This document shows positions 8,247 through 17,044 of a stretch of 64,000 nucleotides of DNA, piece after piece (positions within the stretch are counted from its first letter, which is position 1; every line of letters begins with the position of its first letter). Source of the DNA: Corallococcus macrosporus (GTDB taxonomy: Bacteria; Myxococcota; Myxococcia; Myxococcales; Myxococcaceae); NCBI RefSeq assembly GCF_017302985.1, contig NZ_JAFIMU010000002.1, positions 186,001-250,000 on the forward strand, read 5' to 3'. The translations under genes were made by a program, and so were the position numbers. Below the pieces are notes generated by a model. It saw only the letters and a list, made by a program, of their open reading frames with translations, was not told the origin of the DNA and did not search any database.

Positions 8247-9434
8247 ATGGAGACGGAAGCGTACGGACCTCCGAGGGACGAGCAGGAACTGGCCGCCATC
8301 GCGGACATCACCGCGCAGGCGTTCGCCATGTCGCTCGCGGACTCCGAAACCGTGGTGCGCAAGAACTTCTCCGAGTCCTCGCTGCGCATCCTGCGCTCGG
8401 ACCGCGAGGTCGCCGCCACCCTCACCCTCATCCGCATGGGGCAGTTCCTGGGCGGCCGCTCCGTGCCGCTCATCGGCGTGGGCGGCGTGGGCGTCGCTCC
8501 CGCGCACCGGGGCGCCGGCGCCGCCACGCGCCTCTTCCACCGCTTCCTGCGGGAGATGCGCGACGAGGGCGCTCCGCTCTCCGTCCTCTACCCCGCGACG
8601 CAGCCGCTCTACCGGCGCGTGGGCTACGAGGTCTCCGGCGCGCGCTATGAAATCCACGTCGACGCGGCCTCGCTGGAGCTGGGGGAACGCTCCCTGTCCC
8701 TGCGCCCCATGCGCCCGTCCGACGACGCGGCGGTGGAGGCCTGCTACCGGCGCTTCGCGGCCCAGCACCACGGCTGGCTGGACCGGGGCCCCTACATCTG
8801 GCGGCGCGTGCGCACGCCCCGCGGCGACACCGCCTACGGCTACGTCGTGGAGGGCACCTCCGGCGTGGAGGGCTACGTGTACCTCGTGCGCAGCCTGGCA
8901 CCCCAGGGCGCCGTGCCGAAACAGGCCCTGAAGCTCACCGACCTCACCGCCACCACGCCCGCCGCCGCGCGCCGGCTGCTGCGCTTCCTGGGCGACCACC
9001 GGTCGCTGGCCCAGGACGTGATGTGGTTCGGCGGCGCGGACGAGCCGCTCCTCACTCTGCTGCGGGAACAGACCTACCAGTTGAAGCTCTCCATGCACTG
9101 GATGACGCGCCTCTTGGACGTCCCCCGGGCCCTGGAGTCGCGCGGCTTCACCCCCGGCCTGTCCGGCGCGCTCCACCTGGCCGTGGAGGACGACCTCTTC
9201 CCGGAGAACCAGGGGCGCTTCGTGCTGGAGGTGGAGGGCGGCGCCGCCCGCGTCCGCCCGGGGGGCGAGGGCCATCTCCAGTTGCACGTGCGCGCCCTGG
9301 CGCCGCTCTACACCGGCTTCCTCTCACCCCGCGCGCTCCAGCTCGCCGGCATGCTGAGCGCGGACGAAAAGACGCTCGACGCCGCCAGCGCCCTGTTCGC
9401 GGGGCCAGCCCCCGCGATGCGCGACATGTTCTGA
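8247..9434 (+). CDS. Eis-like GNAT acetyltransferase
   Basis: A 395-residue protein with an N-terminal GNAT domain. The acetyl-CoA site is GVGGVGVAPAHRGAGAATRLF near residue 75, and LSVLYPATQPLYRRVGYEV near 110 is typical of Eis/YjaB-like enzymes. A second GNAT-like segment follows and a C-terminal SCP2-like region ends the protein, as in the mycobacterial Eis family. The acceptor is unknown; family members acetylate amines on drugs, peptides or proteins. The ATG at 8247 is chosen because a GGGG purine run precedes it; an upstream in-frame ATG at 8208 would add an unconserved 13-residue extension. It stands alone between a peptidase and an SDR gene. Confidence 0.88.
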   Translation: METEAYGPPRDEQELAAIADITAQAFAMSLADSETVVRKNFSESSLRILRSDREVAATLTLIRMGQFLGGRSVPLIGVGGVGVAPAHRGAGAATRLFHRFLREMRDEGAPLSVLYPATQPLYRRVGYEVSGARYEIHVDAASLELGERSLSLRPMRPSDDAAVEACYRRFAAQHHGWLDRGPYIWRRVRTPRGDTAYGYVVEGTSGVEGYVYLVRSLAPQGAVPKQALKLTDLTATTPAAARRLLRFLGDHRSLAQDVMWFGGADEPLLTLLREQTYQLKLSMHWMTRLLDVPRALESRGFTPGLSGALHLAVEDDLFPENQGRFVLEVEGGAARVRPGGEGHLQLHVRALAPLYTGFLSPRALQLAGMLSADEKTLDAASALFAGPAPAMRDMF

Positions 9435-9510
9435 CGCACGGGCGCGGGCTACCCCGCGCCCCGCCGGGAGTGGTAGGAGCGGCGTCCTCTGGCGGAAGGA
9501 GGCTTCACAC

Positions 9511-10485
9511 GTGCGCGCGTTCGTCACCGGTGGCTCGGGGTTCGTCGGGAAGCACCTGCTCACGGCGCTCGCGAAGCGCGGGGAGCCGACGCGCGCGCTG
9601 GCCCGCTCGCCCGGCGCCATGGACGCCGTCCGGGCCGCGGGCGGTGAGCCGTGGGAGGGCGACCTCTCCGACCCGGAGCGCCTGCGCCTGGGCATGGAGG
9701 GCTGTGACACCGTCTTCCACTCCGCCGCGCACGTGAAGCTGTCCGGCCCCCGCGCGGACTTCCATGAGACCAACGTGCGCGGCACGGAGGCCGTGCTGGA
9801 GGCGGCGCGCGCGGCGGGCGTGAAGCGCTTCGTGCACGTGAGCACGGAGGCCGTGCTGGTGGATGGCGGCCCCATGGCGAACCTGAACGAAACGCACCCG
9901 CTGCCCGCGCGTCCCGTGGGCCCGTACCCGTCCACCAAGGCGGAGGCCGAGTGGCGCGTGCTCCAGGTCAACTCGCCGGAGTTCACCACCGTCGCCGTGC
10001 GGCCCCGGATGGTCTGGGGACCGGGGGACACCACGCTCCTGCCCACGCTGGTCGCCGCGGTGAAGTCCGGCCGCTTCCGCTGGATTGGTGGCGGGCACTA
10101 CCTCACGTCCACCTGCCACGTGGCCAACGTCGTGGAGGGGATGCTGCTGGCCGCGGAGAAGGGGCACGGCGGTCAGGCGTACTTCCTCACCGACGGCCCG
10201 CCCGTGGAGTTCCGCACCTTCATCAGCGCGCTCCTGAAGACACAGGGCGTGGATCCCGGGCACAAGACGATGCCCACCGCGCTGGCCGCGACCGTGGCCG
10301 TGGTCAGCGACTTCGTCTGGGACCTGTTGGGCCTCAAGGGCACGCCGCCCCTGTCGCGCACGGAGCTGCTGCTCGCGGGCCAGGAGGTGACGGTGAGCGA
10401 CGAGAAGGCCCGGCTGGAGCTGGGCTACACGGGCAGCGTGTCGCGCGAGGAGGGACTGCGCGCACTGGCCGCGAAGGTGGAGTAG
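9511..10485 (+). CDS. NAD-dependent epimerase/dehydratase (extended SDR)
   Basis: A 324-residue extended short-chain dehydrogenase. The NAD(P)-binding GGSGFVGKHL is at residue 7, the catalytic YPSTK at about 149, and the segment from STCHVANVVEGMLLA onward is the usual substrate side. It most resembles sterol/3-beta-hydroxysteroid dehydrogenase-like and NDP-sugar epimerase relatives; the substrate is not predictable. It starts with GTG preceded by an AAGGAGG ribosome-binding site, which settles the start. The WGR gene follows after ten bases, so the two may be co-transcribed. Confidence 0.9.
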   Translation: MRAFVTGGSGFVGKHLLTALAKRGEPTRALARSPGAMDAVRAAGGEPWEGDLSDPERLRLGMEGCDTVFHSAAHVKLSGPRADFHETNVRGTEAVLEAARAAGVKRFVHVSTEAVLVDGGPMANLNETHPLPARPVGPYPSTKAEAEWRVLQVNSPEFTTVAVRPRMVWGPGDTTLLPTLVAAVKSGRFRWIGGGHYLTSTCHVANVVEGMLLAAEKGHGGQAYFLTDGPPVEFRTFISALLKTQGVDPGHKTMPTALAATVAVVSDFVWDLLGLKGTPPLSRTELLLAGQEVTVSDEKARLELGYTGSVSREEGLRALAAKVE

Positions 10486-10495
10486 CCTGCCTGCC

Positions 10496-11359
10496 ATGCG
10501 CAGGTTCGAGTTCGTCGACGGCAACAGCTCCAAGTTCTGGATGCCCGAGGTGCAGGGCGCCACGTTCATCGTCACCTACGGCCGCATCGGCACCGCGGGG
10601 CAGCGCAAGGAGAAGGTCTTCCCGGACGAAGACGCCGCCCTGAAGGAGTACAACAAGAAGGTCGCGGAGAAGGTGCGCGAGGGCTACGCCGAAGTGGGCG
10701 CCGAGGCTGGCGCCGCCCCCGCCGCCCCGCCCCCGAAGGCCGCCGCCGCCCCGCCCCCCGCGCTGGTGCTGCCGCGCCGCGTGGCCCCCGCCTCACCCGG
10801 CCCGGAGGCCGTGACCGCCGCCGCCGCCGCGCTCACGCTGCTCCAGTCCCGCCTCAAGGGCCCCAGTTGGCGGGTGACGCGGCTGGCGCGCAAGGCCCGT
10901 CAGGCGCTCCGGGCGCTGGGCGGCGTGGACCCCGCGGCGCACCCGGCCCTGGCCGCGCCCTTCGCCGCGCTGATGGCGCACGTGGTGGGGCCCAAGGCGG
11001 AGGGCCGGCTGCCGGTGCGCCACGCGCTGGGGCTCCTGTCCCAGGTGGACGTGGCGGCCTTCCAGCGCGCGGCGGAGATGTGGAAGGCGGCGCCCGCGGG
11101 CTCGGTGCCGCCGGGCGTGGCCGCGGCGCGGACGCTCAGCGACCCGGAGCTGGCGCTGCGCGTGACGGCGCTGCTCTCCGAGCGCCCCGACCTGCGCGAC
11201 GGCTCCGAGGACGCGTGGACGAAGCGCTGGACGACGCTCAAGCCGCACGTGGAGGCCCACCTGTCCGGCGCGGGCCAGTCGCTGTCCGCCTTCGTGTCCA
11301 GCGTGGACGCGGGCGGCGACGCGCACCTGTCCAAGCGGCTCGCCCGGCTGGGAGCGTGA
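10496..11359 (+). CDS. WGR-domain protein
   Basis: A 287-residue protein. The N-terminal ~75 residues form a WGR domain (RRFEFVDGNSSKFW, then YGRIGTAGQ with the canonical GR-G turn, then KEKVFPDEDAA), a module found in PARPs and bacterial MolR-like proteins that can bind nucleic acid ends. A Pro/Ala-rich linker (about 78-105) leads to an alpha-helical, HEAT-like region with repeated Ala/Leu helices. No catalytic motif is visible. Myxobacteria carry many WGR paralogues of unknown role. It follows the SDR gene by ten bases and ends before a hairpin shared with the convergent lipoprotein gene. Confidence 0.82.
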   Translation: MRRFEFVDGNSSKFWMPEVQGATFIVTYGRIGTAGQRKEKVFPDEDAALKEYNKKVAEKVREGYAEVGAEAGAAPAAPPPKAAAAPPPALVLPRRVAPASPGPEAVTAAAAALTLLQSRLKGPSWRVTRLARKARQALRALGGVDPAAHPALAAPFAALMAHVVGPKAEGRLPVRHALGLLSQVDVAAFQRAAEMWKAAPAGSVPPGVAAARTLSDPELALRVTALLSERPDLRDGSEDAWTKRWTTLKPHVEAHLSGAGQSLSAFVSSVDAGGDAHLSKRLARLGA

Positions 11360-11361
11360 CG

Positions 11362-11386
11362 CCGGGCGCCCGCGCGTCACGCCCGG
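11362..11386. terminator. Bidirectional hairpin between convergent genes
   Basis: Perfect seven-base inverted repeat CCGGGCG / CGCCCGG with an 11-base loop in the 30-bp gap between the WGR gene (+) and the lipoprotein gene (-). There is no T tract; its position suggests termination in both directions. Confidence 0.4.
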
Positions 11387-11388
11387 GC

Positions 11389-12222
11389 CTACGGTGCGCC
11401 TTCCGCCGCGCTGCCACCCTCGGGCGCGGCGGGCTTCCGGAGGCTGGCGGCCGTGGGCTCGCGGTCCACCTCCTCCGCGGGATAGGCCAGCGCCGCGTCC
11501 AGGTACTTCTTCGCCTGCACCCGCCGCCGCTCCGCCTTCGACAGCCCCTCGGGGCTGAGCAGCGAGGGCTCCGCGTCGCCGGACTTCTCCACGACGTGAC
11601 CGTCGCAGAAGAACCACTCGGTGCGCCCCTCGGGCGACAGCCGCGCGAAGTAGAGGTCCGGCTGGCCCACCTTGGAGGGCTTCGGGCACCACGTCTCGCG
11701 CGCCTTCGCCTCGCGCGCTGGGCCCTGCTCGCGCCACTGCTTCTGGGCCTCCTGCAGCGCCGAGGCCGCCTGAATCTGGGGCCCCAGCGCCATCAGGTCC
11801 CGCGCCTCCGTCAGCAGCGTCGCGCCGCGCTGGGCCAGGTCCGGGAACGCGCCCGTGCGCCGGAAGTCGCAGGCCTTCAGCGCCTGGAGGTTGGCCTCGT
11901 GCACCTTCAGCACCGGAGGCAGCGTGCGCAGGCCCTCCTCCAGCAGCGTCAGGTGCTTCGGGTGGTCCGGCCCCTTCGGGTCCAGGGCCTGGTCCGTCTC
12001 CTTGATGAAGCGCGCCAGCAGGCCGTTCACCGCGGTCAGCTCGTCCTGGAACCAGCGCGGCTCCGCGTCACAGGGGCTCGCCTTCGCGCCCGCGTAGTCC
12101 CGATACTCCGCCCGGGACATGCCCAGCGCGTAGCGCTGGACGGGAGGGGCCTGCTTCGCCGCGCAACCCCCGAACACCGCTCCCAGTCCCAGGAGCGCCA
12201 TGGTTCGTGCCAGTGTCTTCAT
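11389..12222 (-). CDS. Hypothetical lipoprotein
   Basis: A 277-residue protein with a clear lipoprotein signal (MKTLARTMALLGLGAVFGGC, lipobox FGGC). The mature part is mostly helical and charged, with Cys residues around CDAEPRW, KACDFRR, WCPKP and FFCDGH that could pair in the periplasm. It carries no domain I can name. An ATG at 12231 (MARMKTLAR) is an equally possible start. It diverges from the solute-binding-protein gene; the ~150 bp between them must hold both promoters. The C-terminus is a low-complexity Ala/Glu/Pro tail. Confidence 0.7.
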   Translation of the reverse strand: MKTLARTMALLGLGAVFGGCAAKQAPPVQRYALGMSRAEYRDYAGAKASPCDAEPRWFQDELTAVNGLLARFIKETDQALDPKGPDHPKHLTLLEEGLRTLPPVLKVHEANLQALKACDFRRTGAFPDLAQRGATLLTEARDLMALGPQIQAASALQEAQKQWREQGPAREAKARETWCPKPSKVGQPDLYFARLSPEGRTEWFFCDGHVVEKSGDAEPSLLSPEGLSKAERRRVQAKKYLDAALAYPAEEVDREPTAASLRKPAAPEGGSAAEGAP

Positions 12223-12373
12223 CCGGGCCATTCTGCCAGCCCTATGAGGGCAAACAACCGGCGTGGACCCCTCTTGGAAGGGGAGCGGCCGGGGGAGAAG
12301 TCGTGAGTGACAGGGTTGTGACAAAAGCGCCCCCGGGCTTTCCGGGAATGCGGCCTGGAGTACGAGGGGGGAC

Positions 12374-13570
12374 ATGAAGCCCCGGATCCTCCTCCTCATT
12401 GGGATGCTGGCCGCGGCGCTGGGGGTGTTCTACCTGCTGGCGGCCCCGGAGGCGCCCCGCGCGCTGACGTCGGAGCCCGAGTCCGTCTCCGCGCCGCTGC
12501 CGTCGCGCCGGCGGGTGACGGACATCACGTTCCTCTACAGCACGGAGAAGCGCGCGTGGGTGGAGGCGGCGCTCGCGGACTTCCAGCGCACGCACCCGCA
12601 CGTGCGGGTGACGCTGGTGGGGCGGGGCTCGCTGGAGGCGGCGCAGGCCATCCTGGAGGGGCGGGAGAAGCCCACGGTGTGGAGCCCGGCGGACAGCGCG
12701 GAGCTGCGCATGCTCGCGGCGGACTGGGCGACGGAGCCCTCGCACGGGCCGCTGTTCGCCACGCAGGGTGAGGCCGTGCCGCATCCGCTGGTCATCACCC
12801 CGCTGGTCTTCGTGGGCTGGCAGGACCGGATGGACGTGCTGCGCAAGGCGGGCGGCGGCGCGGCCCTGTCGTGGAAGACGCTCCAGCGCGCGGTGGCGAG
12901 CGACCGGGGCTGGCCCGCGGTGGGCGGCCCGCCGGAGTGGGGCTTCGTGAAGCTGGGCCACACGGACCCCACGAAGTCCAACTCGGGCCTGCAGGCGCTC
13001 CTGTCCGCGACGCTGGAGTACCTGGGCCGGCGCGCGAGCGTGAAGGAGGCGGACCTGCTGGACCCGGGCTATCAGGCGTGGCTCCAGGGGCTGGAGCGGG
13101 GCGTGACGCGCTTCGAGCCGTCCACGGGCACGTTCATGACGGACCTGGTGCGCTACGGGCCGTCCCGCTACGACCTGGCGCTCGTGTACGAGAGCCTGGC
13201 CATCGCGCAGCTGGACCACGCGCAGGGGCGCTGGGGGCAGCTGCGGGTGGACTATCCGCCGGTGACGCTGTGGAGCGACCACCCGGCGGCGGTGCTCCAG
13301 GCGGACTGGGTCACACCTGAGCAGCGCGAGGCAGCGCTGGAGTGGGTGGCCTTCCTGCGCAGCCCGGCGGTGCAGGCCCGGGCGCTGGCGTTCGGCTTCC
13401 GGCCGGCGGACCCCACCGTGCCGCTGAAGACGCCGGACGCGGACAACCCGTTCACCCGGTTGGCGGCGCAGGGCATCCGCGTGGACGTGCCGCCCGCGGC
13501 GGACGTGCCGGACGCGTCCGTGCTGCGCACGCTGCTGGAGCTGTGGACGCGCATGGGTGTGGGGCGCTGA
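12374..13570 (+). CDS. Extracellular solute-binding protein, membrane-anchored
   Basis: A 398-residue periplasmic-binding-protein fold of the SBP_bac_11-like type. An N-terminal hydrophobic helix (ILLLIGMLAAALGVFYLLAA) has no lipobox, so it is probably an uncleaved anchor. The binding-protein core starts with VTDITFLYSTEKRAWVEAALADFQRTHPHVRV and has SNSGLQALL and SPAVQARALAFGFRP, typical of ABC/VWA-associated binding proteins. No ABC permease or ATPase lies beside it, so partner and ligand are unknown. It diverges from the lipoprotein gene on its left. Confidence 0.82.
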   Translation: MKPRILLLIGMLAAALGVFYLLAAPEAPRALTSEPESVSAPLPSRRRVTDITFLYSTEKRAWVEAALADFQRTHPHVRVTLVGRGSLEAAQAILEGREKPTVWSPADSAELRMLAADWATEPSHGPLFATQGEAVPHPLVITPLVFVGWQDRMDVLRKAGGGAALSWKTLQRAVASDRGWPAVGGPPEWGFVKLGHTDPTKSNSGLQALLSATLEYLGRRASVKEADLLDPGYQAWLQGLERGVTRFEPSTGTFMTDLVRYGPSRYDLALVYESLAIAQLDHAQGRWGQLRVDYPPVTLWSDHPAAVLQADWVTPEQREAALEWVAFLRSPAVQARALAFGFRPADPTVPLKTPDADNPFTRLAAQGIRVDVPPAADVPDASVLRTLLELWTRMGVGR

Positions 13571-13666
13571 GCCGGACATCCTGCCCCTTCCAAAGGCCCG
13601 TTCACCCCATTTCCAGCCCGTCTGGCCGGCTCGGGGCGTATTGGTTCCATGAAGGGGAGGAAGCGC

Positions 13667-15121
13667 ATGGCCATGCGAAGCGCACGTGGGGCCCTGGGGC
13701 TGGTGCTGCTCGGGCTGGGGTTGAGCCATTGCAAGGGGGACCCGGACGGGGCGGGGGACGCCGGCGTGGATGCGAGCGTGCCTCCTCTAGAACAGACGGT
13801 GATGCGGGACGTGCACCTGCTGGACGTGGATGCCCGGCAGCAGCGGCTCATCGCGGTGGAGCTGGATGGCGGCACGCTGGCCCACGAGCTGGCGAGTGGT
13901 GAGACGCGGCGCATCGCGCCCGGCGCCTGGAGTGGACGCTTCACGCAAGATGGCGGCGCCGTCGTCCTTTCGAGCTTCCCCCAGGATGGCATCAGCACGG
14001 CCTGGCTGTGGCGGCCCGGTGACGCGGAGGCGCGGACGCTGGGGACGCAGGTCTGGGGCGGCGTGGTGCTGAAGGAAGGCGCCGAGCCCTACGTGGCCTT
14101 CGCGGAGCGCACCGACGGGGGCGGGGCCGCCCTGCGCAGGGTGCTGCTGCGGGAGTGCGATGCGCAGGCCTGCACGGTCCAGACGCTGGCCCAGCTCGAC
14201 GGGGGACTTCCCCTGGAGCCCGTCCTCCTCGCGGGGGAGCGCTTCCTCTGGATTTCGCGGGACAAGCGCGGGTGGGCCTTCGACACGGTGTCGGGCACGC
14301 TCGTCGAGGCGGGCGGGGACGTCTCCCACGTGCTGCGCATCTCCCCCAGCGGGAACCGCTTCGCGCGCGTCACGCCGGACCGGCATGTCCAGGTGCATGA
14401 GACCGGCACGGGGACCCTGCTCTGGGACGTGGTCGTGCCCCCGGACGACAAGAGCATCACCCAGTCCGCGTTCTTCGGGGAGGACACCTTCATCGTCAAC
14501 ACGTGGCGAGCGGGAAGCCCCGCGCCGTCGCCCCCGGAGCTGGCGTCCCATGCGTGCACCGCGCAGGGGTGCACCTGGTTCGCCGACTCGACGTGTGAGC
14601 CCAGGCAGGTGCGGGGGGGAACCGTCCTCTCCTGCTACGCCACGGACTGCTTCGGCGTCCGCTGCTCGCCGCGCTACGCGTTGATGCGCGAGCCGGGCGT
14701 GGTGTTCTCCGGGCGGAACTCCTCCTACGACCAGCAGCCCGCCGTGAGCGACGACCTGACGAGCGCGGTGTGGATGACCTACGAGCTTCGCAACCAGCCG
14801 GGGACCCGGACCCTGAGCTGGGACCGCGACCCGCCCGTGCAATCGCTCACGTTCCCGACGCAGATCAACCTGAACGTCTTCGACTTCGTGCCGGGGCAGC
14901 AGCGGTTCGTCTTCGTCAATCCCAAGCATGTGGCGGACGGCGGCGTGGAGAACGTCCTCTCCGTCTGGGACGAGACGGGCGTGGAGGAACGGGGCGTCGT
15001 CGAAGGCTATCCGGGCGGAGCCCTCATCCGGATGGATCCGCCCGTGCTCTACATGACCGGGTACGAACTGGGACCGGACGGTCCGCCCGTGGCGTCGGTC
15101 CTCCAGCGCTTCGCGCTCTGA
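13667..15121 (+). CDS. Hypothetical propeller-like lipoprotein, copy A
   Basis: About 484 residues starting from the ATG at 13667, chosen because GGAGG lies seven bases upstream (an in-frame ATG at 13649 adds six residues). The lipoprotein signal ends in LSHC, followed by the Asp/Gly-rich spacer AGDAGVDASVPP. The body is a series of short beta-rich blocks (LHLLDVDARQQRLIAVEL, GRFTQDGGAVVLSS, STAWLWRPGDAEA, LRISPSGNRFARVTPDRHVQV) suggesting a WD40-like beta-propeller, and it contains three CysX-Cys pairs. No enzyme motif is seen. The next gene is a paralogue over its full length (DARQQ, WLWRPGDAEA, GWAFDT, DDLTSAVWMTY, FDFVPG shared): a tandem duplication. Confidence 0.8.
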   Translation: MAMRSARGALGLVLLGLGLSHCKGDPDGAGDAGVDASVPPLEQTVMRDVHLLDVDARQQRLIAVELDGGTLAHELASGETRRIAPGAWSGRFTQDGGAVVLSSFPQDGISTAWLWRPGDAEARTLGTQVWGGVVLKEGAEPYVAFAERTDGGGAALRRVLLRECDAQACTVQTLAQLDGGLPLEPVLLAGERFLWISRDKRGWAFDTVSGTLVEAGGDVSHVLRISPSGNRFARVTPDRHVQVHETGTGTLLWDVVVPPDDKSITQSAFFGEDTFIVNTWRAGSPAPSPPELASHACTAQGCTWFADSTCEPRQVRGGTVLSCYATDCFGVRCSPRYALMREPGVVFSGRNSSYDQQPAVSDDLTSAVWMTYELRNQPGTRTLSWDRDPPVQSLTFPTQINLNVFDFVPGQQRFVFVNPKHVADGGVENVLSVWDETGVEERGVVEGYPGGALIRMDPPVLYMTGYELGPDGPPVASVLQRFAL

Positions 15122-15187
15122 CACCGGAAGGTAGACTCCCGGGGGTGCCCTTCCTGTCCATGTTGGCTGTGGGGGCTGGAGGAACGG

Positions 15188-16630
15188 ATGTCATTGCGAC
15201 GCGGATGCAGGGTCCTGGGGCTGGTGCTGTTTGGAATGGGCTTGAGCCACTGCAAGGGGGACCCGGACGTGGGGGATGCCGGCGTCGATGCGGGCGTGCC
15301 TCCAATCCAGACGGTGCTGCGGGACGCGTACCTGCTGGACGTGGATGCCCGGCAGCAGTGGCTCGTCGCGATGAAGTCGAATGGCGGCGGCACGGTGGTC
15401 CAGGACCTGGCGACCGGGGCGACCCGGCGCATCGCTCCCACGGCCGCGAGCGGGCGCTTCACGAGCGACGGTAACGCCCTGGTCCTCACCTTCCCTTCAC
15501 AGGAGGGACTCTCCACCGCGTGGCTGTGGCGGCCCGGTGACGCGGAGGCGTCCGTGATGGGTACCCGCATCTGGGGGCGCGTGGCGGTGAAGGAGGGCGC
15601 CACCCCGTACGTTGCCTTCGTCGAGCGGACCGCCGACGGCGGGGCGGACCTGAGCAGGGTCTTCCCCCCGGAGTGTGATGGGCGGGCGTGCCAGGTCGAG
15701 ACGGTGGCGCAGGTCGAGGCGGGCCTGGCCACCGAACCGGTCCTCCTCGCGGGCGAGCGCTTCCTGTGGACGACGCTGGACACGCGCGGGTGGGCCTTCG
15801 ACACGGAGCTGGGCATGCTCGCGGAGGCCGGAGGGGACCCGGCCTACAGTCTGCACATCTCCCCGAGCGGAAATCGCTTCGCGCGGCTCACGCCGGAGCG
15901 GCACGTGCAGGTGTACGACACCCGCACGCAGGCCCTGCTCTGGGAGGTGGCCGCGCCGCAGGGGAACGGAAGCGTCACGCGGGCCGCGTTCTTCGACGAC
16001 GACACCTTCCTCATCGGTACGTCAACCCCCAGCTATCCGCCGCCCCCGGAGCAGAACTCCTATTCCTGCACTTCGCAGGGGTGCACCTGGATGGGCTCCA
16101 CGGTCTGCGAGCCCCGGACGGTGCGCGGTGGGACGGTGATCTCCTGCGCGGCCCTGGACTGCTTCGGTAACCGCTGCACGATGGTCTACAGGTTGATGAG
16201 ACGGCCAGGCGAGGAGTTCTCCTCCGTGGGCGAGCTCATCGAGCGCGCGCCCGCCGTGAGCGATGACCTGACGAGCGCGGTGTGGATGACCTACGCGCTG
16301 CGGGACAGCTCGAGTGGCCCCCGGAACCTGCGCTGGAACCGCGCATCGCGATCGCTCACCTTCCCAGCCGGGACCGACATGACGGTCTTCGACTTCGTGC
16401 CGGGAGAGCAGCGGTTCGTCTTCGTCAATCCGATCGCGGGCGCGGACGGAGGCGTGGAGAAGGTCCTCTCCGTGTGGGACGGGGAGACCGTGGAGGGAGT
16501 GGGCGTGGTCGAAGGCCGACCCAGCCACCCTCTCACCCGAGCCCACCCGCCCGCGATCTATCTGAACGACACCCAGCGGCAGTCGGATGGGGGCGCCACC
16601 TCGCCGGTCATCCGGCGCTTCGCGCTCTGA
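15188..16630 (+). CDS. Hypothetical propeller-like lipoprotein, copy B
   Basis: 480 residues, paralogous end to end with the gene immediately upstream. It has a lipoprotein signal ending in LSHC, the spacer GDAGVDAGVPP and the same order of beta blocks and Cys pairs. An excellent ribosome-binding site (GGAGG) sits five bases before the ATG. The 66-bp gap from copy A shows no terminator, so both copies are probably one transcript. Function is unknown; the layout suggests a cell-surface or periplasmic beta-propeller. The C-terminus ends in RRFAL, matching QRFAL of copy A. Confidence 0.8.
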   Translation: MSLRRGCRVLGLVLFGMGLSHCKGDPDVGDAGVDAGVPPIQTVLRDAYLLDVDARQQWLVAMKSNGGGTVVQDLATGATRRIAPTAASGRFTSDGNALVLTFPSQEGLSTAWLWRPGDAEASVMGTRIWGRVAVKEGATPYVAFVERTADGGADLSRVFPPECDGRACQVETVAQVEAGLATEPVLLAGERFLWTTLDTRGWAFDTELGMLAEAGGDPAYSLHISPSGNRFARLTPERHVQVYDTRTQALLWEVAAPQGNGSVTRAAFFDDDTFLIGTSTPSYPPPPEQNSYSCTSQGCTWMGSTVCEPRTVRGGTVISCAALDCFGNRCTMVYRLMRRPGEEFSSVGELIERAPAVSDDLTSAVWMTYALRDSSSGPRNLRWNRASRSLTFPAGTDMTVFDFVPGEQRFVFVNPIAGADGGVEKVLSVWDGETVEGVGVVEGRPSHPLTRAHPPAIYLNDTQRQSDGGATSPVIRRFAL

Positions 16631-16633
16631 CGC

Positions 16634-16915
16634 CTAGCGCGCCTGCGCCACGAACTCCGCGACGCGCAGCGCCCAGGCCTCCGCGGAGTCCAGCTCCGAG
16701 CGGGCGTCGGCGTAGCGGTCGAACGACGCCTCCGAGCCGTCCCGAGCGAAGAGCGCGGTGTTGAAGTCCTGCTGCGCCTTCATGAGCCACTGGCTCGCGC
16801 GCATGCGCAGCCAGTTCATCACCTGTGGCGTGGGCTCGATCTGGTTCAGATCCAGCGCCGCGGGGTGCATCTCCACCGACTCTCCAGCCTTCTCAAATTC
16901 TGGCGTCACGTTCAT
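16634..16915 (-). CDS. Small hypothetical protein
   Basis: A 93-residue acidic helical protein (from MNVTPEFEKAGESVEMHP). It resembles a small helical bundle: residues 34-75 contain NWLRMRASQWLMKAQQDF, then DRYADARSELDSAEAWALRV. This HEPN-like appearance (helices with an Ala-X-X-Asp-Leu pattern) is only a suggestion; the RxxxxH signature is not present. Its stop is four bases from the stop of convergent lipoprotein copy B. Two ten-base direct repeats lie just upstream of its start. Confidence 0.6.
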   Translation of the reverse strand: MNVTPEFEKAGESVEMHPAALDLNQIEPTPQVMNWLRMRASQWLMKAQQDFNTALFARDGSEASFDRYADARSELDSAEAWALRVAEFVAQAR

Positions 16916-16929
16916 GGACCGGATGGTTG

Positions 16930-16953
16930 GCATGCACCCAAGAGCATGCACCC
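16930..16953. repeat. Direct repeat pair upstream of the small hypothetical gene
   Basis: GCATGCACCC occurs twice, separated by four bases (period 14), 15-38 bp upstream of the leftward ATG at 16915. Each unit contains the palindrome GCATGC. The spacing and position fit an operator or activator site, but nothing else supports that. Confidence 0.35.
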
Positions 16954-17044
16954 GGCCCGCATGGACGAGACAAACGTCGATGGTGAGCAGTTGGTCGCGC
17001 TGAAATCTTCGCTGCTTGACGGAACGTCGGACTGACGGGCTGCG

